This document shows positions 19,288-29,006 of a DNA stretch of 36,830 bases, piece after piece. The translations under genes were made by a program, and so were the position numbers. Within the stretch, counting starts at the first letter, position 1, and every line of letters starts with the position of its first letter. Source of the DNA: Flammula alnicola (lineage: Eukaryota; Basidiomycota; Agaricomycetes; Agaricales; Strophariaceae); the NCBI GenBank assembly GCA_015499995.1, contig JADNRV010000421.1, forward strand, positions 1 to 36,830, in the 5' to 3' direction. The notes below the pieces were generated by a model, which saw only the letters and a program-made list of their open reading frames with translations, had not been told where the DNA came from and searched no databases.

Positions 19288-20119
19288 CTCAGAGCCCAGA
19301 ACTGATAGTGTTGATGAAAGCCAGAACATCATCAGTGGGAAGAGACATCTGAACCGCCCCATCAGGGGCAGGAGAGATGTCCAGTGTGGTCGAAATCAGA
19401 ATATGATCTGATTTGAGCTGAATGTCCAGGCATCAGACAACAGTACCGTCAATCACCTGGTTAGGTGGGGCGAAAGCCAGATCAATCACCATTTTGCACT
19501 TGGTGGGATCTCTTGGTATGTGCGTGGGCCCTGGATTGCCAAAAGCAGCCAGTTCAAGCCCAAGAATAGCAGCAGACTGCTGCAGTGAGAGAGCACATCC
19601 CTCCCGACCACTGTGACCTTCGTCCCAGTCCTCGGAGTGTGTGTTAAAGTCCCCGCCCATGAAAAGGAAGCAAGGAAGTGCATGATCGTGGTTCTTGAGC
19701 CAATTACTGGCCCCATGATCTGCGTCAGAATAGACATTCATCAAAAAGAAGGTCTCGGCACTTGTTGAGAGTGACAGGACCTGTATATCGGGGTGATCGA
19801 TCACATCCCTTCGTATTGAAGGACGATACCGGGCTAGCCTAGTCGAAACATAGGTCATAACCCGGGGTCGCTTGTCAGCAGTAGTGGGTGCACGGACTAT
19901 TGCCAGCCAATCTGGGTGGTTCGGTGCACCAATGACATCCTCGCCCTTTCTGGTTTTAGCTGATGGGGCGGTCCTTATGTGTCGCGAAGGGGGTTCTTGA
20001 ACAAATATAATATCATAAATGTTTGTACATTGCGATAGTATTACATCCAGGGACATCCTGTCCCTGGCCACGTTCCAACTCAAAACCTGCACCTCATCCA
20101 GCATTGGTTGTACTGGCAT
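19288..20119 (-). pseudogene. LINE-A ORF2, endonuclease part, with TGA stop
   Basis: ATG at 20119-20117 overlapping the ORF1 stop. The endonuclease has VLSWNVARD, FVQEPPS, FLMNVYSDAD and GGDFNTHSEDWD. The TGA at 19433-19435 stands where the copy at 14437-14922 has CGA. Beyond it the frame continues (CLDIQLKSDHILIS) to the broken end at 19288. The RT and everything after it are absent. Confidence 0.82.
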
Positions 20120-20325
20120 TAAGCTATGTTATGTGAGTGAGGGGTGGGATGACGATTTAACCAGAAATCACGTACCTCAGCATATTTCGCATCGATCCAT
20201 GCACGATCGAAGCGGTGTCGCCAGAATGAGCACTTGCTCGAAGAGGCCCAATGATCTTTGCGGCACAAAGGGCACCGCGCAGAGTGGGGGCAGTCCGTAC
20301 CTAGCGGAGTGCCTTTAGTCAGGGG
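20119..20325 (-). pseudogene. LINE-A ORF1, C-terminal end (old copy, distal part)
   Basis: Encodes the last ~68 residues of ORF1 (TKGTPLGTDCPHSARC, then CRKDHWASSSKC) up to TAA at 20121-20119. The preceding part lies beyond the inserted element at 26128-27107. It matches 10985-11191 of the complete copy. Confidence 0.8.
20318..20325 (+). repeat. 8-bp TSD of the KDZ-like element, left copy (right copy 26128-26135)
   Basis: GTCAGGGG directly flanks both ends. The uninterrupted LINE relative has this site once. Eight base pairs is the TSD length known for Zisupton/KDZ elements. Confidence 0.82.
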
Positions 20326-20362
20326 CAATACTTTTCATTCCTCCACTGATTCCTCCCGGAAT
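20326..20362 (+). repeat. Left terminal inverted repeat of the KDZ-like element (partner 26091-26127)
   Basis: CAATACTTTTCATTCCTCCA onward matches the reverse complement of 26091-26127 at 29 of 37 bases. The perfect core of 16 bases is TCCTCCACTGATTCCT. Confidence 0.75.
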
Positions 20363-20456
20363 GACCGGATTCCAGAGGAATGGACTGGAATCCGGAGGAA
20401 TGGACAGGATTCTGGAGGAATGCAGACCGGAATTCACAGGAATTCCTGAAAGTTAC
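20334..20456 (+). repeat. Subterminal GGAAT/ATTCC array, left end
   Basis: About ten copies of GGAAT or its complement, often in GGAATG, GGATTCC or CCGGAAT context. A similar array fills 25935-26110 at the other end. They are candidate transposase-binding sites; function is inferred. Confidence 0.6.
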
Positions 20457-20490
20457 TATAAAAGGTGTTATTTTCAAAAGATGTACTAAA

Positions 20491-20520
20491 TTCCTGTGGA
20501 TTCCTGTGGATTCCTGTGGA
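20491..20520 (+). repeat. Tandem repeat 3 x 10 bp
   Basis: Three exact copies of TTCCTGTGGA, just inside the left subterminal array; the unit resembles the ATTCC motif of that array. Confidence 0.8.
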
Positions 20521-20597
20521 ATTTAGAATAAAAAATCCCATTTTGGAAAGATTTGTGTGATGTATATATTGTGTACCTATGTAACCCTACTTTAAGT

Positions 20598-20693
20598 GCT
20601 ATTTATATATCTTACACCTACTATACACTGCTATTTATATATCTTACACCTACTGTACACTGCTATTTATATACTGTACACCTACTATACACT
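20598..20693 (+). repeat. Tandem repeat 3 x 32 bp
   Basis: Three 32-bp units starting GCTATTTATAT and ending CTATACACT or CTGTACACT, with a decayed fourth start at 20694. AT-rich minisatellite between the transposase stop and the transposon end; there are no spacers, so it is not a CRISPR array. Confidence 0.8.
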
Positions 20694-21697
20694 GCTATTC
20701 TGGTGTTCTACGCCTGCTAAATACTATTATCTCTTTGTTTTTAATCAGAATCTTCAGACTCAGATGCAGAGTTATCAGAAATGTCTTCATCCAATCCCAA
20801 GTCATCATCGTCATCATCACTATCATTTTGAGATTTTGCCTTTTGTTTTTGTTGAGTGATTACATGTTTCGTGTGGTAAAAAAGCATTGCATGCAAAAAC
20901 CAGTTAAAATTGCCAGGTGTCATGCGCTTAAGAATTGATTCAAATCCAGCGAGCCAGGCATTCAGCTGCTCACACACTTGTGTATTAAATGCTCGCTTGG
21001 CATATGGACATCCGTTGTTGTCATATTCAATTATAACAAGGTTTGGAGCAGAGCCATCGCCTGGTGATGGATTACAATATTTCCGGCAAAGATAATCCTG
21101 CACACGATGATTGATATAATGATATGCATCAACAATAAACCTTGAAGAGTGCTTCCATATTCTGTCCCAACTTCCATTTCTAACAGCAGTTTGGAAGACT
21201 TTACATCCTTTGTCAATACAAATATAGTCAGGACGGGACTCTTCAGTTTGATAAACAGACTCCAAAAAGTTCAGAATATTTGTTGTAGACTCTGCTCTTG
21301 CAAATTTTGTCCATGCAATTATAACACCGCATGGTGCACAAATAGTTTCCACACAGTAATATCGGGCAGGACTGAAATAGTTGGGAGACAGTGGAGGCTC
21401 ATCATCATCATCATCATGACGCTGTGGGTTTGGTCCTCTCCTTTGTGGATTCCAAGGTTGACTTTCTCCAGGTCTTTGCAGCATTCTGCGTACTCCTGAT
21501 TGAGTCTGACGAGTGCAATATTTCATATATTTTCGCCACTGTTCCTGATGAGCTTGACATGCAGAGGTATCTCTGACTCTGTTATTTGTACAGTCACGCA
21601 CAAGACACCGAGACCCAAGTTGTAAATGATGCACATCACATAAAGATCCACCTCGAGAATTTGAAAGATCATTTACACAATTGTCAATTGCGCAATG

Positions 21698-21752
21698 CTA
21701 TAAATACCAAGTTAGTATCCATTGTATACAAAATTATATCCAGAAAATTTAC
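21698..21752 (-). other. Predicted 55-nt intron, transposase-like gene
   Basis: GTAAAT donor, TTTATAG acceptor. Joins VVMGPT to HCAIDNC in frame; unspliced, the frame ends in a TAA shortly after. Confidence 0.75.
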
Positions 21753-22257
21753 CGTTGGTCCCATAACAACTCCATCAAGTACAACCATGGTAATATTTTT
21801 GTCAACATTCATGGCATCATCAGAACTATCAACAGATATAGGAGAAGCTGGTTGATCCATGACTTCAGCAGTTTCTGCCAATGGTGGTACATCTTGATTT
21901 TCATCAACTCCAACTACAGCTGCAGGATCATTTAAAACAGCATCACTTGTCTTCTTGTATGGCTGAGTACATTCACTGCATGCATGGTGATCTGCTGCTC
22001 TGATAATTCCCTGTTCTCCCAACAGTTCAAAAGCCTGAGTAGTAACTTCTTTAATATTGAGAGGATCATTGAGCTCAATATCAATCTTAGACTCTGCTGC
22101 AATTGTGCGCAAAGAATCTTGTACAAAGGCCTGCCAGATATGAGACTTTGTTCCAAAGGTAATATTCCAATATTGTGAATATGCAGAAGCAGAAGCATGA
22201 AAGCTGTACATTGCATTGATCACAGAGCTTGAAAACAATTGATCTACCCATAGATTA

Positions 22258-22299
22258 CTGCCAATTTTTAGGTATTTAGCTGAGTTAAGGTAAACTCAC
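22258..22299 (-). other. Predicted 42-nt intron, transposase-like gene
   Basis: GTGAGT at the donor, GGCAG at the acceptor. Splicing turns KQL into KQLNNLWVDQLF and restores the frame; unspliced, a TGA follows at once. Confidence 0.72.
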
Positions 22300-23117
22300 T
22301 TCAGTTGTTTTGTTCCATTAAGATCATAGAAAAAACGCTCGTGATCTGCAGAATAAAATGTTTCACAGTCTGGACATTTTCCTGTCAAGACAGAAGCATT
22401 CTTGTAAATCTTTTGGCCTTTGATCAATGTCACCAATGGTATATCACACTGTCATGTGGCTTGTACTAGTGATCTGGATTTACATGTTGCAGTTCCACAA
22501 ACCAGTGAAGCAGGACATATCATATGAACTGGCTGAATGTCTTTAAGAGAAACAGGAAGGAGCTTTCCTGCATAAGCATCATCATCATCATATGGTGTCA
22601 AATTTAAATTGATAGCCATATCATCCAGCTTTGTTGCAATAAGTTTAGCCTCTTCTTTTGAAGATAAATCTTCTCCTTCTCCATCATGAAGTAAAGAGCT
22701 TTTTTTATCTCCTAACTGTTCAACCAATGCTTTAGCCAGTGCAATCATCCATCCAGTTGTCCGAGTTTTGTTTTCACCTGGGTGTTCTGGATGTTGCTGT
22801 CGAGAATGAAGGTTTAACAAGTCCGTATTCTCTGTAAGTGTGAATAAAAGAACCAAGACAGTTGCCAGAGAGATTTTAGAGCCAAAGTTTGATTCGATGA
22901 TTCCACTGAAAGCACTGAAAGAAATATCCGGGAAAGGACTTTCTGTTCGAGCAGCAGAAACCAAAGACACCAGATTACACCAGATCAGAAGCCAGATAAT
23001 AATCCAAAATTGTCCTAAGCAAGAAAAAGCCATAACACAAGCCTCAAGCCAGCTATAGTACAAGGATACAACCAAAAAAAATTTACATATTGAAGTAGAT
23101 GCATATAGAAAAAAAAC

Positions 23118-25686
23118 TTACTCAGACTTTTTCTTACCCTTCGATTTCTTCGACTTCTTCTTCCTTTCCGGTGACTCCTCTGAGTCTGAAGACACTTTCT
23201 TCTTTGCTTTCCGCTTCTCCTTCTTAACCGACTTCTTTGCTTTCCGCTTCTCCTTCTTAACCGACTTCTTTACAGCCCTCGGACTAGCCACAACTGGCTT
23301 CTTTTCCTTCGCCACATCTTTCTTATCAAGCCAACTAACCAAGTCCACGAAAGAGTAATCATCCGACTTTTTGCTCTCACCCCAGATGTCTAAGTCGGAT
23401 TCGCAGTTTGGATGATCGTCGAGCCACGCTGTCATTCTAGGATAGGCCTGAACACGCTTGAAGGGTTCCTTCCATCCCGAGTAAAATTGACTCTTTGCGA
23501 TGAATACATTTACTAAGTCAACGTAGATAGGCACCCAGTGTTCAATGCCATGCTCGTCGAGATGATCGGTCCACTCTTGGCTTGTTCGTAGACCCTGCAT
23601 AGGTTTGGATGCATGTATCAATACTTTGTACTTCGCATATGCAGTGCGAAGTGAAGCAGGACCAAGATTCGGCAACTCGGTAGGAATGCCCAAGAATGTA
23701 AGAAGCGCCTCTTTATGCACAAGAGGAAGGGGAGATGGACCGTCAAAAGAAGCCAGACTAGATGGTCCAGCAATAGGGAGAGATCGAACCATAGCAGCAG
23801 AATGAATGGCAGAAGAAATAGAAGGTGAACGAGAAGTGGAAGACCTAGAAGTTGCCAGAAAAGATCGATGAGAGTGAAAAGACGGTGGAATAGCAGATGC
23901 AATCTCAGGATCATTTTCCTATTATATGTCAAAAAATAAACTTATAATAAGCATAAACATTGCTTACGAGGAAAAGAGTAAGCGTTGGACCAAAATTAGT
24001 CTGGTCCCATAGATGAAGAACGGAGTCGTCAAACTCCAGCGCTTGTCTAAATCTCCCTTTGACAATCCATTTGGATTTCTGTAAATCTAGAATATACACA
24101 CGCTCATTGTTGTCTGCAAATAAACTATGATAATTATAATTTTGAATAAAGGTTAGAGTACATACCAGATATCGGAGAATAATATTTTGCAACGTGTTGC
24201 AAGAGGGGAGCCAATGCTTCCTCGAAAGGAATAGTAACCGCAATGATGGCTGTTTCATCGATATCGAGTGTGGTCGGTCGCGTGTTGGAGGGGAAAATAT
24301 TGACAGTGCCCTCGACATCAACAGACTGAGGGTGAACATTCACGGATTCAAAGTCGCCAATATTGGGCGCATTGCCAAGAGCCTTACCCCGAAATAGCCC
24401 TCCATATGCTCTGGAGGCCCCACTGGACTTGGTAGGTTGATAATGACGCAAGCCTCCAATGGCCTTAACATCATGAGCACGGCCACGTTGGGATGGTGGT
24501 GGCGGAGGACTGTACATATGAACATCTAGATATATTAAATAAAATAAATACACAATAATTATATACAAAAAAAAATAAGTACCCTGATCATGGGCGACGG
24601 TGGAGTTCCCATCACCCTGATAGGTTGCTGTTGTGGTGGGGGCCATGGCCAGTCCGAGAGCGGTGGTGGATGATTCACCACCTCGGACTGGGGGTGCCGT
24701 GATAACGTCACCATCAGCAGCAGCAGTGGTGGAAGGCCCACTGCGCTGCTGAGATGGTTTGCCGTGGGGGGGTCCTATACGGACCACACGCGACGCAGTG
24801 GCTTCGTTACGGTCACCGCCATTGCCGTCAGCGGCGCTGTTGTCGTCGGTGTCGCTGCTGGTGTCGGTGTCGCTGTCGGTGTCGCTGTCAGTGTCACCGG
24901 TGTAGTCGGTGTCGCTGGCGTCCTCGCTGTCATGGTGGCTGTTGTCATTGCAGGCATTGTCATTGCGGGCGTTGTCGTTGCCGCGGCGATGGTGGTCGGT
25001 GCTGCTGTCGTCGGTTCCGCTCTCGGTGCTGCTGTCGTCGTCGTGGCTGGTGGCTGGGGCCTTTCTGGAGGTGATGTCGGGTTCTCGTTCGACACGAGCA
25101 TGGGTGGTGGCGACAGTAGGCGGAGGGGGCAGCACGGAGGCCGTCGATGAGCAGGCGGCACACTCAGGGGGGGCCACAGAGGTGCCCGCAGCCTCTAGGA
25201 GCTGCTCGACACTATAATAATATAAGAAACATTAGTTTTTGTTTAAAAAACGAGGGCGGAACGGGGTACGTACAGCTTTAGGTGGGTGGGGGTGCCCTTG
25301 GCGTTCTTGATTTTGTCTTCGCGACGATGCTGGGCCCCTGTCTTCCTGCTGGGGGTGGTAAACGATGGGTTAGGGATGCGAAAGGCGGGAAACGGGGGGG
25401 CTACGCACCTGGATTTCTGCTTGCCCGCGGTTTTCTTCGCTTTTCATCCCTTCTTTCCTCCTTTCCGCCCCTCGTTTGCCTCCTCGGCGTCGTCGTCGTC
25501 GTCGTCGTCGTCGGCGGGCTTGCTGCGTTTGCTCGCCGACTCATCGGCGTTCGACTGTTGCCGTTTGCAGCTCGTCGATTTGGATTTGGTGGTGGTAGGG
25601 GCGGAGAGCGCGCCGGCACTGCGGTTTGCAGTGCGCTGGTCACGCGCGCTCATCGACGCCGGCGCTGGTGGTGGGGACGGAGCCAT
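23118..25686 (-). pseudogene. Companion gene of the KDZ-like element, unknown function, six exons, one TGA
   Basis: ATG at 25686-25684; exons 25686-25409, 25348-25274, 25211-24583, 24525-24166, 24113-23968 and 23918-23118. All junctions are GT-AG, introns are 49-62 nt, and the exons sum to 763 codons with the stop. Order in the protein: basic/Asp-rich N-terminus with an eight-Asp run, a Ser/Asp/Thr-rich segment (SDTDSDTD repeats), a more ordered middle (VNIFPSNTRPTTLDIDETA, VYILDLQKSKWIVKGRFRQALEF), a folded-looking block (HKEALLTFLGIPTELPNLG to DLVSWLDKKD), and a Lys/Ser tail with an 11-residue tandem repeat (VKKEKRKAKKS, DNA 23200-23265). I do not recognise the family. The TGA at 25444-25446 in exon 1 may be a former CGA. 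I see no TET/JBP dioxygenase motif. Confidence 0.7.
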
Positions 25687-26127
25687 GGGGTGGTGAAACA
25701 GGGTGGATGGTGGTGGGGGGGGGAAGGAAGTGGGGGAAGGAAAGAATGGCCAACGGATTTGATTGCGTGGCATCTGGGTTCAGGGCACGGCGTTTGCCGA
25801 GTCACGTGATTTGGCATTTTCGGAACGCGCATGCCATTTATTAAATAACATTAAGTATTATTAATAGTAAATCATAATATTAACAATAAATCAATGTATT
25901 AATAATAAATGATAATATTAGCAATAAATCAATGGTGCACCGGATTCCGGTGACCATTCCGTTCCGGTCATTCCTGTTAGGTATTCCGGTCTCGGCTCAT
26001 TCCGGTCTGCATTCCGCCGGAATGAAATCATGCATTTTGGCTGGCTTCTCAGCCAAAACTCATTCCTCCGGAATGACTGGATTCCGCCAGATTCCGGTAG
26101 GAATCAGTGGAGGACAATAAAGACTTC
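25687..26127 (-). promoter_or_regulatory. 5' flank of the companion gene and right end of the transposon
   Basis: 25687-25840 is G/C-rich. 25845-25935 is very AT-rich with a 23-bp repeat (25874-25896 and 25912-25934, one mismatch). 25935-26110 is the right GGAAT/ATTCC array and 26091-26127 the right TIR. It must hold the promoter of the leftward genes; no specific TATA box can be assigned. Confidence 0.5.
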
Positions 26128-27107
26128 GTCAGGGGCTTGGCCTCCGGGTGGGGTTTGCAGCACGAGGCGGCGATGCGATGCACCTCTACCTTATGCGGGC
26201 CAGCACAGGTAGCGCACCTTGGCTGGGGCGCCCTGCAAGAAGTTTTTGGATGGCCCCACCTCCAGCAATGAGTGCAGAGGGGGACACCGATGCTAGCTGC
26301 AGCTGGGCGAATCAGAATCATCCTACCGCGGAACATGAAGGTCTTGTTGATAAGACGCTTCACATGTTGACCTGATTGTGAGTCATAAATTTCAAAGAAG
26401 GTGTGAGCAGTGGTGCTCGCCTTCGAGTTGCGGATGACATGAGGGGGGCCTGCGAGCATGATGTCAATGGCAAGAGGGGAGGCGAGCATCGCCATCTTCA
26501 CCTCATCGCCAGTGGTAGGGACCCTAGTGACATAGTCACTAAAGGCAGGTAAATTGAGAGCCTTGAGATAAGACTTCGAAGTGGGGAGCCCAACCCACAC
26601 GTCAAGGGTGTCGGAAGTGGGAGTGATAGCATGGACGAATCCACGAATGATGTTGAGGTCGGCCTTGTTGGCCACACTCGAAGTAGCGAGGGATATACCC
26701 TCGAAGCCCTTTGTCGAGCTTATCGCGAAGCTCGATGAGTTTGTTGTCCTTGGGGCACTCCCCAGGGCCAGAGTACTGGATCAAGACCTGCTTGCGAGTA
26801 GGTCCGGATGAGGTAAACGATGGGGTAGCCTTTTGCCTCTTCACAGATGGCGGCCCCACCAGATCTGACCGAAATCATTTGTTGCCAGAGAGTTCTGCCT
26901 GCATGGCAGGAACCTGAGGCGCAGGTGCATATCGAGGGGGTCCACCACCAAAGGCACTAGGGCCCATGGCAGGGTCCCTCTGGGAGAGCGGGTTAGCAGC
27001 AGCCATCTCAGCATAGCTAAGATGACTGCTCTTCCAGCCAGCTGGCCGTGGAGGAAGAGGAGGCAGAGGCCTCAGGTAGGAATCTGCTGGCCTCTTGCAA
27101 GGCTGAT
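26128..27107 (-). pseudogene. LINE-A ORF1, main part of the old copy
   Basis: Right to left it runs from the Pro-rich region (KRPADSYLRP) through SGPTRKQVLIQYSGPGE, ADLNIIRGFVHAITPTSDT and the first zinc knuckles (CTHCWRWGHPKTSC, CATCAGPHK), up to the transposon insertion. Two lesions are visible. TGA at 26875-26877 stands where the complete copy has CGA (NKRFL). A deletion of about 55 bp near 26700 removes the RDAARTLRVLSAS block and shifts the frame. The 5' part of ORF1 is missing beyond 27107. Confidence 0.8.
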
Positions 27108-29006
27108 GGGTGGGAAGCCACTACACTCAACATGGACGGTAATCACACCATCCACAAACTTACCTTGATGGTTGTGGCCTCAGTCTCCCCTCATGAGGAG
27201 ATGGTTTATGCCTCCACGGCCTCCATCCTTCCTGGTGCTTCCAGGTCAGGTCCTATGGACACTGACATGGACACTGGGACGTCATCTGTGACTCCCGCCC
27301 CCCACAAGAGTACTGGGAAGGCTAGGGCACCAGCGTTCAAAGCACCATCTGGTGCAGAGGCACCTTCGAAGTCGCAGGCTACGCCTGCACCTTCAAAGGG
27401 TGCCCCTGCCCCCCATCAGCATCGTAAGAGGCCGGCAGATTCCTATTTGAGGCCTCCGCCTTCTATTCCTCCTCGGCCAGCTGGCTGGAAGAGCAGTCAT
27501 CAGAGCTATGCTCAGATGGCTGCCGCCAACCTGCTGTCCCAGAGGGACCCTGCCCTGGGCCCTAGTGCCTTTGGTGGTGGCCCCTCTTGCTATGCACCCG
27601 CGCCTCAGGTTCCCACCCCAAGGACACAAAGATCATTGAGCTTCGTGACAAGATTGACAAAGGACTTTGAGATGCAGCCAGGACCCTTTGGGTCCTGTCT
27701 GCCTCTCGTGCGTATGAGGGTATCTCCCTTGCTACCTCAGGTGTGGCCAATGAGGCCGACCTCAACATCATCTGGGTCATCTACTCAGGGGCTTCTGCCT
27801 ATGCAGAAGTGTCTTCTTTATTGCACATATGTGATTCCCATATTTACATATGGGTATCGCAAGTAGTTTTTCAAGGGAGCCCGCAACAAGAACCTCATCA
27901 AACAGCTTATGCATGTTCAGCATAAGGCCGCTCTCTGGATTATGGGTGCTTTTCGTACTTCACCTTTAGGAGGAGTGGAGGCCCTTGTGGGCCTCCTACC
28001 CATCCCTATACTTCTCGAAAGACTGCACAATCACTCAACAATATGCATCATCACTCAACAATATGCATCACCACTCTTTCAGATACTCACCCGGTCTGGT
28101 CATTCATGTCCAGATTATCACTTAAGCATGCAACCCCCATCTCATGTTGGTTGAATGCATGCCTGCTGCCCATCGCCAAAAGGTGAAGGGCGCTCTCATG
28201 GATAATGTGCATTATTCCAATGTTCCAGTCGAGTCTACAGAGCCTTTTGCTCTGGAGGCCCGTCTAGGTTATTGAATGCTTGATCGGTATACTGATCAAT
28301 CCAAGTGGCTTGCCAAGCCACACTTTAGCAGGTCCGAAGATCCTGAAGCAGCTTGGAAGTTAATTTTGGATGCATCCCTCAAGTCTCTTGAGGATGATCC
28401 TGATGCTGCATATGCTGGTGACGACAGCTCCTGCCCTCCAGGGTGGCAAGCTGCCACTGGTGTAGTTATCAAATGGCAGGGTGCCCAGGTATATTCTGGG
28501 TACATCAGAAAGCACACAATCTTGTTGCTGGTATGTGTGGCATTGCTGTCATTCCTACCACCAAGCTCTCTCTCCAGTATGTCCGGGACGTCGTGGACAA
28601 GTCGGCACATGCAGATTGGAAGCATTAAATTTCTGATCAGCCTTATTTGCTTGGCTCCAACTTCTTGGAGTTGCAAGGGGTAAACGGGGACCCCATTCAG
28701 CCCACTCCTGTTAAAGGGGGTCCGTGGCTTCAGTTCAGCAGTAAGAGCTCTCAGCTCTTCACCCGCATGTGCTGTGTAATAACAAATCATGCTCTGATCG
28801 GCTTGTACTATGAGCGGTTCAAAATCGATGACCCTCGGGCCCTTGTGTGCGAGTGCAGGACTTATCCCCAGACGCGCAAATATTTATTCAAGTGCAAGAA
28901 GCAGCCTTGGACACGCTATGCACCGAAACTTGTTTTGGAGCTGGCAACTTATCTGGAGGAGCACCCTATGGTGTTCTCCTTCTCCTGGCATCCTGCTGGA
29001 GTCGGA
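27108..29006 (+). pseudogene. LINE-A ORF1-ORF2 remnant with several lesions
   Basis: ORF1 from WEATTLNMDGN through the Pro-rich segment. A deletion follows near 27620, then IDKGL...ADLNII. At about 27772 it jumps into ORF2 after the YVDD region (GLLPMQKCLL). Stops include TAG at 27864-27866 (Trp codon elsewhere) and TGA at 28273-28275 (CGA elsewhere). A 20-bp tandem duplication lies at 28031-28070. RNase H is cut: the stretch between VYSG and NEAHDLV is lost near 28502, removing TDAE and FTDA. The C-terminal CECRTYPQTRKYLFKC motif precedes the stop at 29004-29006. Confidence 0.82.
28031..28070 (+). repeat. 20-bp tandem duplication in the LINE remnant
   Basis: TCACTCAACAATATGCATCA occurs twice in a row, exactly. 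Absent from the other LINE-A copies, so it is a local duplication. Confidence 0.9.

Larger units (their letters stand above)
20741..23075 (-). pseudogene. KDZ transposase-like protein with CxC5/CxC6-type cysteine cluster, spliced, one TGA
   Basis: Recognisable exons are 23075-22300, 22257-21753 and 21697-20741, joined by GT-AG introns of 42 nt (22258-22299) and 55 nt (21698-21752); the phases fit and give about 745 codons. N-terminal helical region, then cysteine clusters: HMICPASLVCGTATC, GKCPDCETFYSADH, ACSEC, then HCAIDNC, LCDVHH, CLVRDC and ACQAH in the last exon. A probable RNase H-like core follows: YYCVETICAPCG, YICIDKGCKVF, FIVDAYHYINHR and TQVCEQLNAWL, where CID and CEQ hold candidate catalytic acids. 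An acidic Asp/Ser tail ends it. The TGA at 22452-22454 is in frame inside exon 1. The 5' end is uncertain: no convincing ATG precedes the conserved part. Confidence 0.72.
20326..26127 (-). mobile_element. KDZ-like DNA transposon, 5.8 kb, two genes, TIR-like ends
   Basis: Inserted in LINE ORF1 with 8-bp TSDs. The outer 37 bp of the two ends align without gaps at 29 of 37 positions when one is reverse-complemented (core CCTCCACTGATTCCT). Inside each end lies a 100-170 bp array rich in GGAAT/ATTCC. Two spliced genes both point left: the transposase-like gene (20741-23075) and a companion gene (23118-25686). Flanking AT-rich stretches carry short tandem repeats. Each gene has one in-frame TGA, so this copy is probably inactive. 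The ends are defined by the TSD and alignment, the family by the protein. Confidence 0.78.
19288..27107 (-). mobile_element. Old family-A LINE, minus strand, split by the KDZ-like element
   Basis: Right to left it holds ORF1 (27107-26128, then 20325-20119), the TAATG overlap, and the endonuclease part of ORF2 (20119-19288). The 3' side is lost at 19288. The 5.8-kb DNA transposon interrupts ORF1 at its C-terminal cysteine region; removing the insert and one TSD restores the order seen at 10975-10995. The copy is strongly CpG-depleted relative to 14422-14922. Its 5' part ends at 27107, abutting a plus-strand LINE-A head to head. Confidence 0.82.

Noticed and set aside
20598..20693. Regular 32-bp repeats as a CRISPR array
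   Set aside because: The units are directly adjacent without spacers, AT-rich, and in a eukaryotic transposon.
21391..21576. Histidine-rich small protein
   Set aside because: The His run is the antisense of an Asp run in the transposase-like gene.
24754..25217. Plus-strand open frames rich in Cys/Arg or Val/Ala over the Ser/Asp-repeat exon
   Set aside because: They mirror a low-complexity exon of the minus-strand companion gene, whose splicing and phase are consistent.
27048..27110. Start of ORF1 copy C at the upstream ATG with a Glu-rich leader
   Set aside because: The leader is antisense ORF1 of the neighbouring minus-strand LINE; LINE-C homology begins only at about 27108.
27000..27200. 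Head-to-head junction at 27107 as another twin-priming event
   Set aside because: The antisense and sense parts overlap in ORF1 (the sense part begins upstream of where the antisense part ends), which twin priming does not produce.
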